From Rhodobacter capsulatus (GTDB lineage: Bacteria; Pseudomonadota; Alphaproteobacteria; Rhodobacterales; Rhodobacteraceae): a DNA stretch of 49,836 nucleotides. The stretch covers positions 1-49,836 of the forward strand of contig NZ_SWJZ01000072.1 in assembly GCF_005144475.1 (NCBI RefSeq). The letters are read 5' to 3'. Position numbers and translations under genes: made by a program. Position 1 is the first letter of the stretch, and the number at the start of each line of letters is the position of its first letter. A model generated the notes under the pieces. It worked only from the letters and a program-made list of their open reading frames with translations, did no database searches and had not been told where the DNA came from. Shown one piece after another: positions 24,032 to 32,427 of the stretch.

Positions 24032-25827
24032 GCCCGCGCACCCCGCTGCGCCCGCTGGCGCGGATCCTGGACGCCCGCGCCCGCGGCGAAAACCCCGACC
24101 TGATCGAGCGCGCCAATATCCGCGCCCGCGGCGAGGCGGGGCGGGAAGCCGCGCGCGCCCGCGTCGCCTGGCGCATCGGGCTGGTGATCGGGATCTTCTG
24201 CGTCTGTTTCGGCGCGGTGGGGGTGCGGATGGGCACGCTGGCCGCCTCGACCCCCGAAGAGCCGCAACGGGCCGACACCGCCCCGGCGATCCTGGCGCAG
24301 CGCGCCGACATCACCGACCGCGAGGGCCGGGTGCTGGCGACGAACCTTGTGACGCACGCGCTTTATGCGCAGCCGCCGATGATGGTCGATCCGGTCGGCA
24401 CGGCGCGGAAACTGGCGAAGATCTTCCCCGATCTGGATGCGAAACGGCTGGCCGCCGATTTCACCGGCCCGCGCAAATTCGTCTGGATCAAGAAGAAGAT
24501 CTCGCCCGAGCAGCTGCAGCAGGTGCATGACATCGGCGAGCCGGGGCTTTTGTTCGGCCCGCGCGAGATGCGGCTTTATCCGAACGGGCGGCTGGCGGCG
24601 CATGTGCTGGGCGGGGCGCGCTTTGGCAACGAGGGCGTGGACAGCGCCGAGATCATCGGCACGGCGGGGGTCGAAAAGGCCTTTGACAGCTGGCTGCGAG
24701 ATCCCGACAACAACGGTGCGCCGCTGAAGCTTTCGATCGATCTGACGGTGCAGCAGGCGGTCGAGGAAATCCTGGTCGGCGGCATGAAGCTGATGAATGC
24801 CAAGGGCGCCACCGCGGTGGTGATGGATGTGCACACGGGCGAGATCGTCGCGCTGGCCTCCTTGCCCGATTTCGACCCCAATGACCGCCCGGCGCCGCTG
24901 GCCAAGGGCGATGCCAGTGACAGCCCGCTTTTCAACCGGGCGGTGCAGGGGGTTTACGAACTCGGCTCGACCTTCAAGATCTTTGCCGTGGCGCAGGCGC
25001 TGGAACTGGGGCTGGTGAACCCGACGACGATGCTGGACACGAAATCGCCGATGGTCTGGGGCCGGTTCCGGATCCGCGATTTCCACAATTACGGCCCGGC
25101 GCTGTCGATCACCGATATCGTCGTCGAAAGCTCGAACGTCGGCACGGCGCGGATCGCGCTTCTGATCGGCGGGCAGCGGCAGAAGGAATTTCTGGAAAGC
25201 CTGGGCTTCATGGCGCCGACGCCGGTCGAGCTGTCCGAGGCGCCCTCGGGGCGGCCGCTCGTGCCCGCGAAGTGGTCCGAGATCACCTCGATGACGGTGG
25301 GCTATGGCCACGGGCTGGCGGCCTCGCCGCTGCATCTGGCGGCGGCCTATGCGACGATCGCCAATGGCGGTTACAAGGTCCGGCCGACGCTGGTGCATGC
25401 GCCCGCGCGCGAACGGGGGCCGCAGGTGATGTCGACCGAAGCGGCGCGCAAGTCGCTGGCGATGATGCGGGCGGTGGTGACGCGCGGCACGGCCTCTTTC
25501 GCCGATGTGAAGGGCTATGAGGTCGCGGGCAAGACCGGCACCGCCGACAAGGTGAAGCCGGGCGGCGGCTATTACGACAACAAGGTGATTGCCACTTTCG
25601 CCTCGGCCTTTCCGGCCTCGGACCCGAAATACGTGCTGGTGCTGAGCCTGGACGAACCGTCGTCCTTTGCGGCGAACGAGACGCGGCGGACGGCGGGCTG
25701 GACCGCGGTGCCGGTCGCGGCCGAGGTGATCCGCCGCATCGCGCCGATCCTGGGCCTGCGTCCGGCCGACAGCGTGCCCGAGGTGCTGGACGGGATCCAG
25801 CTGGTGAAGGCCGCGAAAGGGCATTGA
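24028..25827 (+). CDS. ftsI: FtsI, septal peptidoglycan transpeptidase (PBP3)
   Basis: A 599-residue class B penicillin-binding protein that cross-links septal murein. Cytoplasmic N-terminus, one transmembrane anchor (about 48-68), the pedestal domain with ADITDREGRVLA, then the transpeptidase domain with STFK (Ser314 nucleophile, Lys317), SSN (368-370) and KTGT (502-505). The N-terminal cytoplasmic segment is Arg-rich. Overlaps ftsL by 4 bp; dcw transcription appears to pause here because a repeat and a different operon follow instead of murE. Confidence 0.95.
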   Translation: MSPRTPLRPLARILDARARGENPDLIERANIRARGEAGREAARARVAWRIGLVIGIFCVCFGAVGVRMGTLAASTPEEPQRADTAPAILAQRADITDREGRVLATNLVTHALYAQPPMMVDPVGTARKLAKIFPDLDAKRLAADFTGPRKFVWIKKKISPEQLQQVHDIGEPGLLFGPREMRLYPNGRLAAHVLGGARFGNEGVDSAEIIGTAGVEKAFDSWLRDPDNNGAPLKLSIDLTVQQAVEEILVGGMKLMNAKGATAVVMDVHTGEIVALASLPDFDPNDRPAPLAKGDASDSPLFNRAVQGVYELGSTFKIFAVAQALELGLVNPTTMLDTKSPMVWGRFRIRDFHNYGPALSITDIVVESSNVGTARIALLIGGQRQKEFLESLGFMAPTPVELSEAPSGRPLVPAKWSEITSMTVGYGHGLAASPLHLAAAYATIANGGYKVRPTLVHAPARERGPQVMSTEAARKSLAMMRAVVTRGTASFADVKGYEVAGKTGTADKVKPGGGYYDNKVIATFASAFPASDPKYVLVLSLDEPSSFAANETRRTAGWTAVPVAAEVIRRIAPILGLRPADSVPEVLDGIQLVKAAKGH

Positions 25828-25852
25828 GGGCAGAGCGGGGCGCTGCCCCGCA

Positions 25853-25922
25853 CCCCGGCGTATTTGCACCAGGAGAAGCATCGGGGAGAAACACGGGGTC
25901 GGGCCACAGGGTCCGGCCCTTT
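25853..25922 (+). terminator. TATTT repeat and hairpin after ftsI
   Basis: CCGGCGTATTTGCACCAGGAG at 25856-25875 is a single arm of the repeat family described at 10616. It is followed by GGGCC-N9-GGCCC-TTT (25901-25922), a short hairpin with a brief T run and the most likely ftsI terminator. Single-armed and short, hence moderate confidence. Confidence 0.5.
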
Positions 25923-25964
25923 GCTTTGGCGGGCTTGCGGGGCGAAGGGCTTCGGGCTATTTGA

Positions 25965-25977
25965 GTTATAGTATAAC
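25965..25977. promoter_or_regulatory. Zur box
   Basis: GTTATAGTATAAC, a perfect 13-bp palindrome about a central G, matches the proteobacterial Zur (zinc uptake regulator) consensus. It lies 19 bp before the COG0523 GTPase start, within a wider GAGTTA...TAACTC repeat. Repression under zinc sufficiency is the expected effect. Confidence 0.8.
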
Positions 25978-25996
25978 GTAACTCAGATGGACGGCC

Positions 25997-27208
25997 ATGA
26001 CCCTTTCCCCCACCGATCCCCGCCTTCCGGTCACCGTGCTTTCGGGCTTTCTGGGCGCGGGCAAGACCACGCTTCTGAACCATGTGCTGAACAACCGCGC
26101 CGGGCGTCGCGTCGCGGTGATCGTCAACGACATGTCCGAGGTGAACATCGATGCCGATCTGATCCGCGAGGGCACCGAATTGAACCGCGCCGAGGAGGCG
26201 CTGGTCGAAATGACCAACGGCTGCATCTGCTGCACGCTGCGCGACGATCTGCTGAAAGGCGTGCGGGCTCTGGCCGAGGCCGGGCGGTTCGACTATCTGC
26301 TGATCGAGGGCACGGGCATTGCCGAACCCTTGCCCGTCGCCACCACCTTCGATTTCCGCGACGAGCGCGGCGCGAGCCTGTCCGACATCGCGCGGCTCGA
26401 TTGCATGGTCACCGTGGTCGATACGATCAACCTGACGCAGGATTTTTCCGGCAACGACTTTCTGGCCGATCGCGGCGAAAGCCTGGGCGAGGAGGACGCG
26501 CGCACGCTGGTCACGCTTCTGACCGAGCAGATCGAATTTGCCGATGTGGTGGTGCTGAACAAGGTCAGCGATGCCGGGCCGGAAAAGCTGCAACTGGCGC
26601 GGCAGATCGTCAAGGCGCTGAACCCCGATGCGCGGCTGATCGAGACCGATTTCGGCCAGGTTCCGGCCGAGGCGATCTTTGACACCGGGCTGTTCGATTT
26701 CGCCCGCGCCGCCGAACATCCGCTGTGGGCGAAAGAGCTTTACGGTTTCGCCAACCACACCCCCGAAACCGAGGAATACGGGATTTCGAGCTTCGTCTAT
26801 CACGCCCGCGCGCCGTTTGATCCGGGCCGGATCGAGGCCGCTTTGGGCGGCGCGTTGCCGGGCGTGATTCGCGCCAAGGGGCATTTCTGGCTGGCGACGC
26901 GGCCCGATTGGGCGGTCGAATTCAGCCTGGCGGGGGCTTCGGCCCGGGTCACGCCCTTGGGGCGCTGGTGGGCCTCGGTCCCGCCCGAGCGGCTGCCCGC
27001 GCATCCCGATGCGCAGCGCGAGATCGCGCGGCACTGGGCCGAGCCCTGGGGCGACCGGCGCCAGGAAATCGTCTTCATCGGCGTCGATCTGGACCGCGAC
27101 ACGATCTGCGCCCGGCTGAATGCGGCGCTGGTTCCGGCCGAGGATTTCACCCCCGAGGCCTGGGCCGGTCTGCCCGATCCTTTCCCGCGCTGGGGGCAGG
27201 GGGCATGA
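25997..27208 (+). CDS. COG0523 (CobW/ZNG1-type) metallochaperone GTPase
   Basis: A 403-residue G3E-family GTPase. The P loop GFLGAGKTT (17-25) and the metal-binding CxCC motif GCICC (75-79) are clear, followed by IEGTGIAEP and LNKVSD, and a C-terminal CobW_C domain. Similar proteins deliver zinc to client enzymes in zinc starvation or insert cobalt in B12 synthesis. The Zur box immediately upstream argues for the zinc role. Its stop overlaps the start of a small downstream gene. Confidence 0.9.
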   Translation: MTLSPTDPRLPVTVLSGFLGAGKTTLLNHVLNNRAGRRVAVIVNDMSEVNIDADLIREGTELNRAEEALVEMTNGCICCTLRDDLLKGVRALAEAGRFDYLLIEGTGIAEPLPVATTFDFRDERGASLSDIARLDCMVTVVDTINLTQDFSGNDFLADRGESLGEEDARTLVTLLTEQIEFADVVVLNKVSDAGPEKLQLARQIVKALNPDARLIETDFGQVPAEAIFDTGLFDFARAAEHPLWAKELYGFANHTPETEEYGISSFVYHARAPFDPGRIEAALGGALPGVIRAKGHFWLATRPDWAVEFSLAGASARVTPLGRWWASVPPERLPAHPDAQREIARHWAEPWGDRRQEIVFIGVDLDRDTICARLNAALVPAEDFTPEAWAGLPDPFPRWGQGA

Positions 27209-27456
27209 GGCGCAATCTGGCGACGCCGCTGCGCCGCCGGGTCCGGTCGGACCCGATGGCGGCCTTTGACCGGCTGCCGCCGCCCGCGCGGACCTGGGCA
27301 CATCAGGCCGTGCTGCCCTGGTCGGCGGCCTCGGTGGCGCGGATCTGGGCGCGGGCGCTGGCGGAAACCGGCTGCCCCGAGGCGGCTTTGGACCGCCTGC
27401 ATCTGGCCGAGGCGCGGACGCTGGCCCGCGAGCCGTCGCTCAGCGCGAAAACTTGA
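27205..27456 (+). CDS. DUF6525-like small protein co-transcribed with the zinc GTPase
   Basis: Encodes 83 basic residues ([39 protein letters not shown]...). The pattern [12 protein letters not shown]...A.LPWS..S..RIW resembles the DUF6525 family as I remember it from Rhodobacterales. ATGA overlap with the GTPase indicates translational coupling and hence Zur control. The C-terminus overlaps the convergent tonB end by 17 bp. Function unknown; a zinc-stress accessory is an inference from position only. Confidence 0.7.
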   Translation: MRRNLATPLRRRVRSDPMAAFDRLPPPARTWAHQAVLPWSAASVARIWARALAETGCPEAALDRLHLAEARTLAREPSLSAKT

Positions 27457-28258
27457 CGGCGACGGAAAAGGCGTAGCTCGGTTTTGCCAGCTCCGCGGGG
27501 GCGGCGGGGAATCTCCCCGCCTTCTGCACCGCCGCCAGCGCCGCCGCATCCAGCGCCGGATGACCCGAGGAGCGGTTCACCGCGGCCGAGAGCAGCGTGC
27601 CGTCGCGGGTGACCCGCAGCGCCAGCCCGACCGAGCCCGCCGCCCGTCCCGCCGCGGCGGGATAGCTCTTTCGCCGCTCGATCCGGGTGCGGATCGTCGC
27701 GCCCCATTTCGAGAGCAGGCTTTTCGTCGTGCCCGCCGAGACCGTCGCCTGTGCATCGGCCCCGCCCGTGCCCGCCTGCGCCCCTGCGCCCGATCCCGCC
27801 GCGCGCGAGGCGGCGCGGCTCTCGCTGCGTTCGGGCGCGGGTTTCGCCTGTTTCGGCTTTTCCACCCGCGGCCGCGGCTCGGGTTTCGGCTTGGGCGGTG
27901 GGGGCTTGGGCTTGTCTTCGGCGCGTTTCGGCGGCGTGATCTTCGGGGGCTCGGGCGGCAAAAGCACCGGATCGGGCAGCCGCACTTCGGGAATGTCGAT
28001 CACCGGCGCGGTCAGCGGCAGGGTCATTTCCGGCTCGGGCAGGGTGATCTGCGGCGCCAGATCGACGAAGGTCGCGGCGATCGCGTCAAGGCTGTCGAGA
28101 TCCTCGCCGCCCGCCCCCGCCGCCACCAGCGCCGCGGGCGCGGCCTCGGTCTGTGACAGCACGGAAACCGCCACGGCATGCAGCGCCACCGAAAGCGCCA
28201 GCCCCCACAGAAGCGCCCGGCCGGGCGCCTCGGGCGGATCGGCGAGCGCGAGGCTCAT
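27440..28258 (-). CDS. tonB: TonB family energy transducer
   Basis: A 272-residue protein. An N-terminal transmembrane helix (about 16-34, ALLWGLALSVALHAVAVSV) precedes a periplasm-spanning Pro/Lys-rich region (PPKRAEDKPKPPPPKPKPEP) and a C-terminal TonB fold of about 80 residues (RRKSYPAAAGRAAGSVGLALRVTRDG...). It transmits proton-motive energy from ExbB-ExbD to outer-membrane receptors for iron chelates or B12. Last gene of exbB-exbD-tonB, overlapping exbD by 4 bp. Confidence 0.92.
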   Translation of the reverse strand: MSLALADPPEAPGRALLWGLALSVALHAVAVSVLSQTEAAPAALVAAGAGGEDLDSLDAIAATFVDLAPQITLPEPEMTLPLTAPVIDIPEVRLPDPVLLPPEPPKITPPKRAEDKPKPPPPKPKPEPRPRVEKPKQAKPAPERSESRAASRAAGSGAGAQAGTGGADAQATVSAGTTKSLLSKWGATIRTRIERRKSYPAAAGRAAGSVGLALRVTRDGTLLSAAVNRSSGHPALDAAALAAVQKAGRFPAAPAELAKPSYAFSVAVKFSR

Positions 28259-28674
28259 GGGGTCGCCTCCTCCAGACCGACAAGGCCGATCTTCAGATAG
28301 CCGCCCGCGCGGAGCTGGTTCAAAAGCCCCATCATCTCGCCGTAAGGCACGGATTTGTCGGCGGAAATGAAGATGCGCGTGGCCAGATCGCCCTTTGTCG
28401 CCTCGGCCAGCCTTGCAGGCAGATCGGTGGGGGTGACCGGATCGCGGCCCAGCATCAACCCCTTGTCGGCACTGAGCGACAGCACGACTGGTTCGGGTGG
28501 GCGCGGCTGCGGCCTGCCCGAGGCCACCGGCAGATCCAGCGGCACATCGACGGTCGACAGCGGGGCTGCGACCATGAAGATGATCAAAAGCACCAGCATC
28601 ACATCGATGAAGGGGGTGATGTTGATCGCGGCTTCGGGCGTCAGATCCTCGCCGTCGGAGAGCCGGACCGCCAT
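28255..28674 (-). CDS. exbD: ExbD biopolymer transport protein
   Basis: A 139-residue single-pass membrane protein. The hallmark transmembrane segment INITPFIDVMLVLLIIFMV (about 16-34) contains the proton-translocating aspartate (FID). The periplasmic domain that engages TonB follows. Overlaps exbB by one base (TAATG) and tonB by four, a tightly coupled operon. Confidence 0.95.
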   Translation of the reverse strand: MAVRLSDGEDLTPEAAINITPFIDVMLVLLIIFMVAAPLSTVDVPLDLPVASGRPQPRPPEPVVLSLSADKGLMLGRDPVTPTDLPARLAEATKGDLATRIFISADKSVPYGEMMGLLNQLRAGGYLKIGLVGLEEATP

Positions 28675-29459
28675 TATTCCGCCACCAGATGCAGCGGCGT
28701 CACCGAGGGCGCCAGCCGCGCCCGGTCCAGATCGCGCGAGAGCGTGCGTTCGACCAGCGCCGCCGCATCGGTCAGCGCGGCGCGGTAGCCGCCGACGGCG
28801 CGGGTCAGGTGGTTGTAAAGCAGCACCGCCGGGATCGCCGCCACCAGGCCGAGCGCGGTGGCCATCAGCGCCTCGGCGATGCCGGGGGCGACGACGGCGA
28901 GGTTCGACGAGCCGCTTTCGGCAATGCCGACAAAGGCGTTCATGATCCCCCAGACGGTGCCGAACAGCCCGACGAAGGGCGCGGTCGAGCCGATCGAGCC
29001 CAAGGCCGTCACCCCCGATTGCATCGCCCGCGCCGCCCCGGCCTCGATCCGGGTCAGATCAAGCGCGACGCGCTCCTTGATGCCCGCATCCGGCAACCCC
29101 GCCGAGGCGCGGATTTCCGAACTTGCCGCCGCCTGCATACGCGCCACGATCCCGCCGCTCAGCGCCGCGCCAAGCGTGCCGCGCGCCGCCAGCACCCGGT
29201 AATCGCGTGCCAGACGGCGGTGCGACAGGGTCAGCTGCACCAGCTTGCCCGCCCAGATCGCCCAGGCCAGCACCGAGGCCGCAAGCAGCCCCAGCATCAC
29301 GCCCTGCACCAGAATATCGGCATGGGCGAACATCGCCATCGGGGTCAGCGCGTCGGACCCGGCGGCGGTGCGCAGGGCTTCGGCCAGGGACGAGAGCCCG
29401 ACACGGTCGAGAAACAGGATCAGCGCGTCATTGGCGGGCGCAGGCATGACGGGGGGCAT
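28674..29459 (-). CDS. exbB: ExbB MotA/TolQ-type proton channel
   Basis: A 261-residue protein with three transmembrane helices (about 52-74, 155-177 and 195-220). Conserved regions are [24 protein letters not shown] and [24 protein letters not shown]. It forms the ion-channel pentamer around ExbD. Start at 29459 has GAGG 6 bp upstream; a second ATG four codons later is possible. First gene of the operon and downstream of a cobalamin riboswitch. Confidence 0.94.
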   Translation of the reverse strand: MPPVMPAPANDALILFLDRVGLSSLAEALRTAAGSDALTPMAMFAHADILVQGVMLGLLAASVLAWAIWAGKLVQLTLSHRRLARDYRVLAARGTLGAALSGGIVARMQAAASSEIRASAGLPDAGIKERVALDLTRIEAGAARAMQSGVTALGSIGSTAPFVGLFGTVWGIMNAFVGIAESGSSNLAVVAPGIAEALMATALGLVAAIPAVLLYNHLTRAVGGYRAALTDAAALVERTLSRDLDRARLAPSVTPLHLVAE

Positions 29460-29533
29460 GGCAGACCTCGGGAGCGTTCAGAGCGGGAAAGGGGCGGCTG
29501 GCGGAGGGCTGGCTTTGTCCCCTCCTGCGCTTG

Positions 29534-29550
29534 TTGAGTGAACTTGTCAA
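29534..29550. promoter_or_regulatory. Iron-responsive operator candidate upstream of exbB
   Basis: TTGA-N9-TCAA (TTGAGTGAACTTGTCAA) contains TGA-N9-TCA, the pattern described for RirA-type iron-responsive boxes in alphaproteobacteria, and an 11-bp palindrome ACTTGTCAAGT overlaps it. It is about 75 bp before exbB. A minus-strand TTGACA lies within it but no -10 follows. Pattern-level call only. Confidence 0.35.
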
Positions 29551-29719
29551 GTAATTGGCCTCCGCGCCGGGCCATCCGGGCGCGGCGGAGTGCACGCGGA
29601 GTGCAGGCGGGGGCGGGGGCGGGGACGCAACGGGTCGGGCGGGGCGACAGCGGCATCGGCGAACCTTGTTCGGTCGGGCGAAACCGCCCGGCGGGTGGGA
29701 TGTCGCGGAAAGCCGGGGC

Positions 29720-29751
29720 GTTCCGCAGACGGCGGGCCACCTCTGCGGAAC
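29720..29751 (-). promoter_or_regulatory. Hairpin between riboswitch and exbB (possible expression platform)
   Basis: A perfect 10-bp stem GTTCCGCAGA / TCTGCGGAAC with a 12-nt loop starts 44 bp after the riboswitch P1 stem. No U run follows on the minus strand, so it is not a simple intrinsic terminator; Rho-dependent or antitermination control is possible. Confidence 0.4.
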
Positions 29752-29794
29752 GGGCCGCTTCCGCGGCGCCCCTCGCGCCCCGGAAAGGGTGAAT

Positions 29795-29964
29795 GTCCAA
29801 GCAGGTCTCCTGGCTCGCGGGTCTTGGCGGCGTCGGCCTTCCCGGGCGGGCCCAGTGGCATGTCGACGTCGCTCGCCGCTCACAGTTGCGGGGGCAGCCG
29901 CGGTCTGGGCTCGGGGGCCGTTCCGCGTTCCCTTTCAATCCGGCCCGCAGGCCGGAACTTGGAC
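29795..29964 (-). promoter_or_regulatory. Cobalamin (B12) riboswitch
   Basis: On the minus strand, in order: P1 arm GTCCAAG, GAAAGGGAA, the conserved CCCGCAACTGTGAGCGG, GCCACTGGGC, CCCGGGAAGGC, the B12 box AGCCAGGAGACCTGC, and the closing P1 arm CTTGGAC (29801-29795). All core elements of the adenosylcobalamin riboswitch are present with normal spacing. It precedes exbB-exbD-tonB, 335 nt from the exbB start, and would lower expression when B12 is abundant. Confidence 0.93.
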
Positions 29965-30037
29965 GCGAAAAGCCAAATCCAATTCGCCCGCCGCGTCAAG
30001 CCGGAACTGCGACCTGCGGTTGTGGGCCCGCGTCGGG

Positions 30038-31066
30038 TCAGCCGCGGGGAAGCGGGGGCGTGCGCAGGATGCAAGGGATGCGGAAATGCGCGGGGCTGGC
30101 CGGGCCGCCCTCGATCAGCGCGAAGACCTTGGCGATCATCCCGTCCACGTCCTGCTCGATCATGCCAACATTGTCAGGCAGTTGCGCGGCGAAAGCGTCA
30201 TAGTCGAAACAGCCGTAGCGCATCCGCCCGGCGTGATCGGGCACGGCGCGGTTGAGCCAGCACACCACCCCTTCAAGGCTGATCGTCGAGTTCACGAACA
30301 GCCCCGGCGGCAGCGCCCCCGCCCGCGCATCCAGCGCCCGTTCCGCCTTGTCGGGCGAATAGCCGCAGGCCAGGATCGCATCCTCGGGCAGGGGCAGGCC
30401 GCGTTCGGCATGGGCGGCGCGAAAGCCGCCGATCCGCTCGGCGGTGTTGTGATCCGCGGCCCGCCCGCCGATGAACAGAAGCGGCCCGGTATAGCCCAGA
30501 TCGTCGCGGCAGCGGTCAAGGATCAGATGCGTCAGCGTCTTTGCCCCGGCAAAGTTGTCCGAGGTGACCGAGGCCGCCTTCGATCCCGGCAGGTCGAGGT
30601 TGAGCACCCGCACCCCGGCCGCGGCGCACAGATCGGCGATCCGGTCCGGGTCGGTGGCGCCATTCGCCACCAGACAATCGACCTGATAGGACAAAAGCGC
30701 CCGGGCGGCCTCGAATTCCAGCGCCGGGTCGCGCTGCGTGCAGGTCATCACCGGAAACATCCCATGCGCGCGCGCCACCGCCTCGAAGCGCTCGGCCATC
30801 GCGCCGAAATAGCGGTTGTCATATTTCGGCACGATCATGCCGACGATGTTCGAGCGGTCCCGCCGCAGCAGGCTGGCCTGATAATTCACCGCATAGCCCT
30901 GTTCGCCCGCCAGCGCGGTGATCCGCTCGGCCAGCTTTTCGCTGATCCGCCGCTTCTTCCAGGACCCGTTCAGCACCGCGCTGACCGCGCTGGGCGAAGT
31001 CCCCGCCAGTTCGGCCAGGTCATAGATCGTCGGGCGCTTGCGGCCGGGGCCAGGGGTGTCGGTCAT
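30038..31066 (-). CDS. LacI-family regulator of the ribitol island
   Basis: A 342-residue repressor-type protein. The N-terminal helix-turn-helix TIYDLAELAGTSPSAVSAVLNG (about 13-34) and hinge helix are followed by a periplasmic-binding-protein-like effector domain (from NIVGMIVPKYDNRYFGAM onward). Start at 31066 has ACGGAAAAGC upstream; an earlier in-frame ATG at 31093 would add nine residues. Divergent from the sugar ABC/ribitol genes, so a pentitol or pentulose is the likely inducer. Confidence 0.88.
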   Translation of the reverse strand: MTDTPGPGRKRPTIYDLAELAGTSPSAVSAVLNGSWKKRRISEKLAERITALAGEQGYAVNYQASLLRRDRSNIVGMIVPKYDNRYFGAMAERFEAVARAHGMFPVMTCTQRDPALEFEAARALLSYQVDCLVANGATDPDRIADLCAAAGVRVLNLDLPGSKAASVTSDNFAGAKTLTHLILDRCRDDLGYTGPLLFIGGRAADHNTAERIGGFRAAHAERGLPLPEDAILACGYSPDKAERALDARAGALPPGLFVNSTISLEGVVCWLNRAVPDHAGRMRYGCFDYDAFAAQLPDNVGMIEQDVDGMIAKVFALIEGGPASPAHFRIPCILRTPPLPRG

Positions 31067-31303
31067 GCTTTTCCGTCTGCTGTCATCTTCCATCTTGACG
31101 TGAATCGAAACCGGATGCAATTCTGCTTCATCGATTGAGCAAGCTTGCACAACCGATGAAGCAAGCGAGGCGGGGGCGAGGAGGCGGCGCAACCGGGTCG
31201 TGTCGGCAGTGCCGGACGGGCTTTCGGGTCCGGTCGGGCGGCGGACGGGACCGGGGCCAAGACCGGGCCGGGCCTTGCGGATCATCCAGAGGAGGAGACC
31301 AGG
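31067..31303. other. Divergent control region of the ribitol island
   Basis: Contains the 40-bp composite palindrome (31124-31163), followed by GC-rich leader and a strong GAGGAGGAG ribosome-binding site before the ABC binding-protein gene. I see TTGACG at 31095-31100 but no convincing -10, so no promoter is assigned. Confidence 0.6.
31124..31163. promoter_or_regulatory. 40-bp composite palindromic operator of the ribitol regulator
   Basis: Perfect 10-bp outer arms TGCTTCATCG and CGATGAAGCA enclose a second palindrome TTGAGCAAGCTTGCACAA around the core GCAAGCTTGC. Of 20 pairs only two mismatch. The core resembles LacI-family operators; the outer arms could form two further half sites. Located between the divergent regulator and transporter starts. 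Confidence 0.75.
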
Positions 31304-32350
31304 ATGAACAAGACGATTTCGCTGGCGGGGGCTTCGGTTCTTGTCGCGGCTTTCTTCGGCGCCGCGGCGAGCGCGCAGGAAGCGGCCACGGTGGCCTTCC
31401 TGATGCCCGACCAGGCCTCGACCCGCTACGAGCAGCACGATTTCCCCGGCTTCAAGGCGGCGATGGACAAGCTGTGCGCCGAGTGCACGGTGATCTATCA
31501 AAACGCCAATGCCGATGTGGCGCTGCAACAGCAGCAGTTCAATTCGGTGATCGCGCAAGGCGCCAAGGTGATCGTGCTTGATCCGGTCGACAGCGCCGCC
31601 GCCGCGGGTCTGGTGGAAATCGCGCAGTCGCAGGGCGTCAAGGTCATCGCCTATGACCGTCCGATCCCGGCGAAACCGGCCGATTACTACGTGTCCTTCG
31701 ACAATGAGGGGATCGGCTATGCGATCGCGAAATCGCTGGTCGAGCACATGAAGGCCTCGGGCGTCCCGGACGGCGCGGGCGTGCTGGAAATCAACGGCTC
31801 GCCCACCGATGCGGCCGCCGGTCTGATCCGCGACGGCATCCACCGCGCGCTGGAGGAATCGCCCTACACCAAGCTTTCCGAATTCGACACGCCGGATTGG
31901 GCGCCGCCGAAGGCGCAGGAATGGACCGCCGGGCAGATCACCCGCTTTGGCGATCAGATCAAGGGCATCGTCGCGGCCAATGACGGCACCGGCGGCGGCG
32001 CGATTGCCGCGCTGAAAGCGGCGGGCGCCGATCCGATGCCGCCGGTCACCGGCAACGACGCCACCATCGCGGCGCTGCAGCTGATCATTGCGGGCGATCA
32101 GTACAACACGATTTCGAAACCCTCTGAAATCGTTGCCGAAGCCGCCGCGAATGTCGCCGTGACCTTCCTCAAGGGCGAAACGCCGGCGCCGAAGACCACG
32201 CTGTACGACACCCCTTCGGAGCTGTTCGTTCCGGCCGTGGTGACGCGCGAGAACATCAAGGCCGAGATCTTCGACAAGGGCATCCAGACCGCCGCCGAGA
32301 TCTGCACCGGCGACTATGCCGAGGGCTGCAAGGCGCTGGGCATCGAGTAA
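31304..32350 (+). CDS. XylF/RbsB-type periplasmic binding protein, putative ribitol transporter
   Basis: A 348-residue secreted protein. Signal peptide MNKTISLAGASVLVAAFFGAAASA is followed by a pentose-binding fold: TVAFLMPDQASTRYEQHDFPGF, QGVKVIAYDRPI and AANDGTGGGAIAAL, close to D-xylose-binding XylF. Because the operon encodes ribitol dehydrogenase and a pentulokinase, ribitol or another pentitol is the likely ligand; this is inference. Followed by a hairpin that may protect its mRNA. Confidence 0.85.
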   Translation: MNKTISLAGASVLVAAFFGAAASAQEAATVAFLMPDQASTRYEQHDFPGFKAAMDKLCAECTVIYQNANADVALQQQQFNSVIAQGAKVIVLDPVDSAAAAGLVEIAQSQGVKVIAYDRPIPAKPADYYVSFDNEGIGYAIAKSLVEHMKASGVPDGAGVLEINGSPTDAAAGLIRDGIHRALEESPYTKLSEFDTPDWAPPKAQEWTAGQITRFGDQIKGIVAANDGTGGGAIAALKAAGADPMPPVTGNDATIAALQLIIAGDQYNTISKPSEIVAEAAANVAVTFLKGETPAPKTTLYDTPSELFVPAVVTRENIKAEIFDKGIQTAAEICTGDYAEGCKALGIE

Positions 32351-32381
32351 GATCCGGGCATCGCGTAAGCTGTGACCGACG

Positions 32382-32407
32382 GGCGCAGGCGGGCGACTGC
32401 CTGCGCC
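32382..32407 (+). terminator. Intercistronic hairpin between binding-protein and ATPase genes
   Basis: A perfect 9-bp stem GGCGCAGGC / GCCTGCGCC with an 8-nt loop, no T run. Such structures after binding-protein genes commonly stabilise upstream mRNA or attenuate the downstream genes, giving excess binding protein. Confidence 0.6.
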
Positions 32408-32427
32408 GCACTGGGGAGGAGAGCCTG

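Noticed and set aside
23947-25881. A 644-residue minus-strand open frame opposite ftsL/ftsI
   Set aside because: Shadow of the ftsI codon bias; His/Arg/Gln-rich with no domain.
29795-29964. The cobalamin riboswitch as a regulator of the LacI-type gene
   Set aside because: It lies downstream of that gene's stop codon on the same strand, so it can only act on exbB-exbD-tonB.
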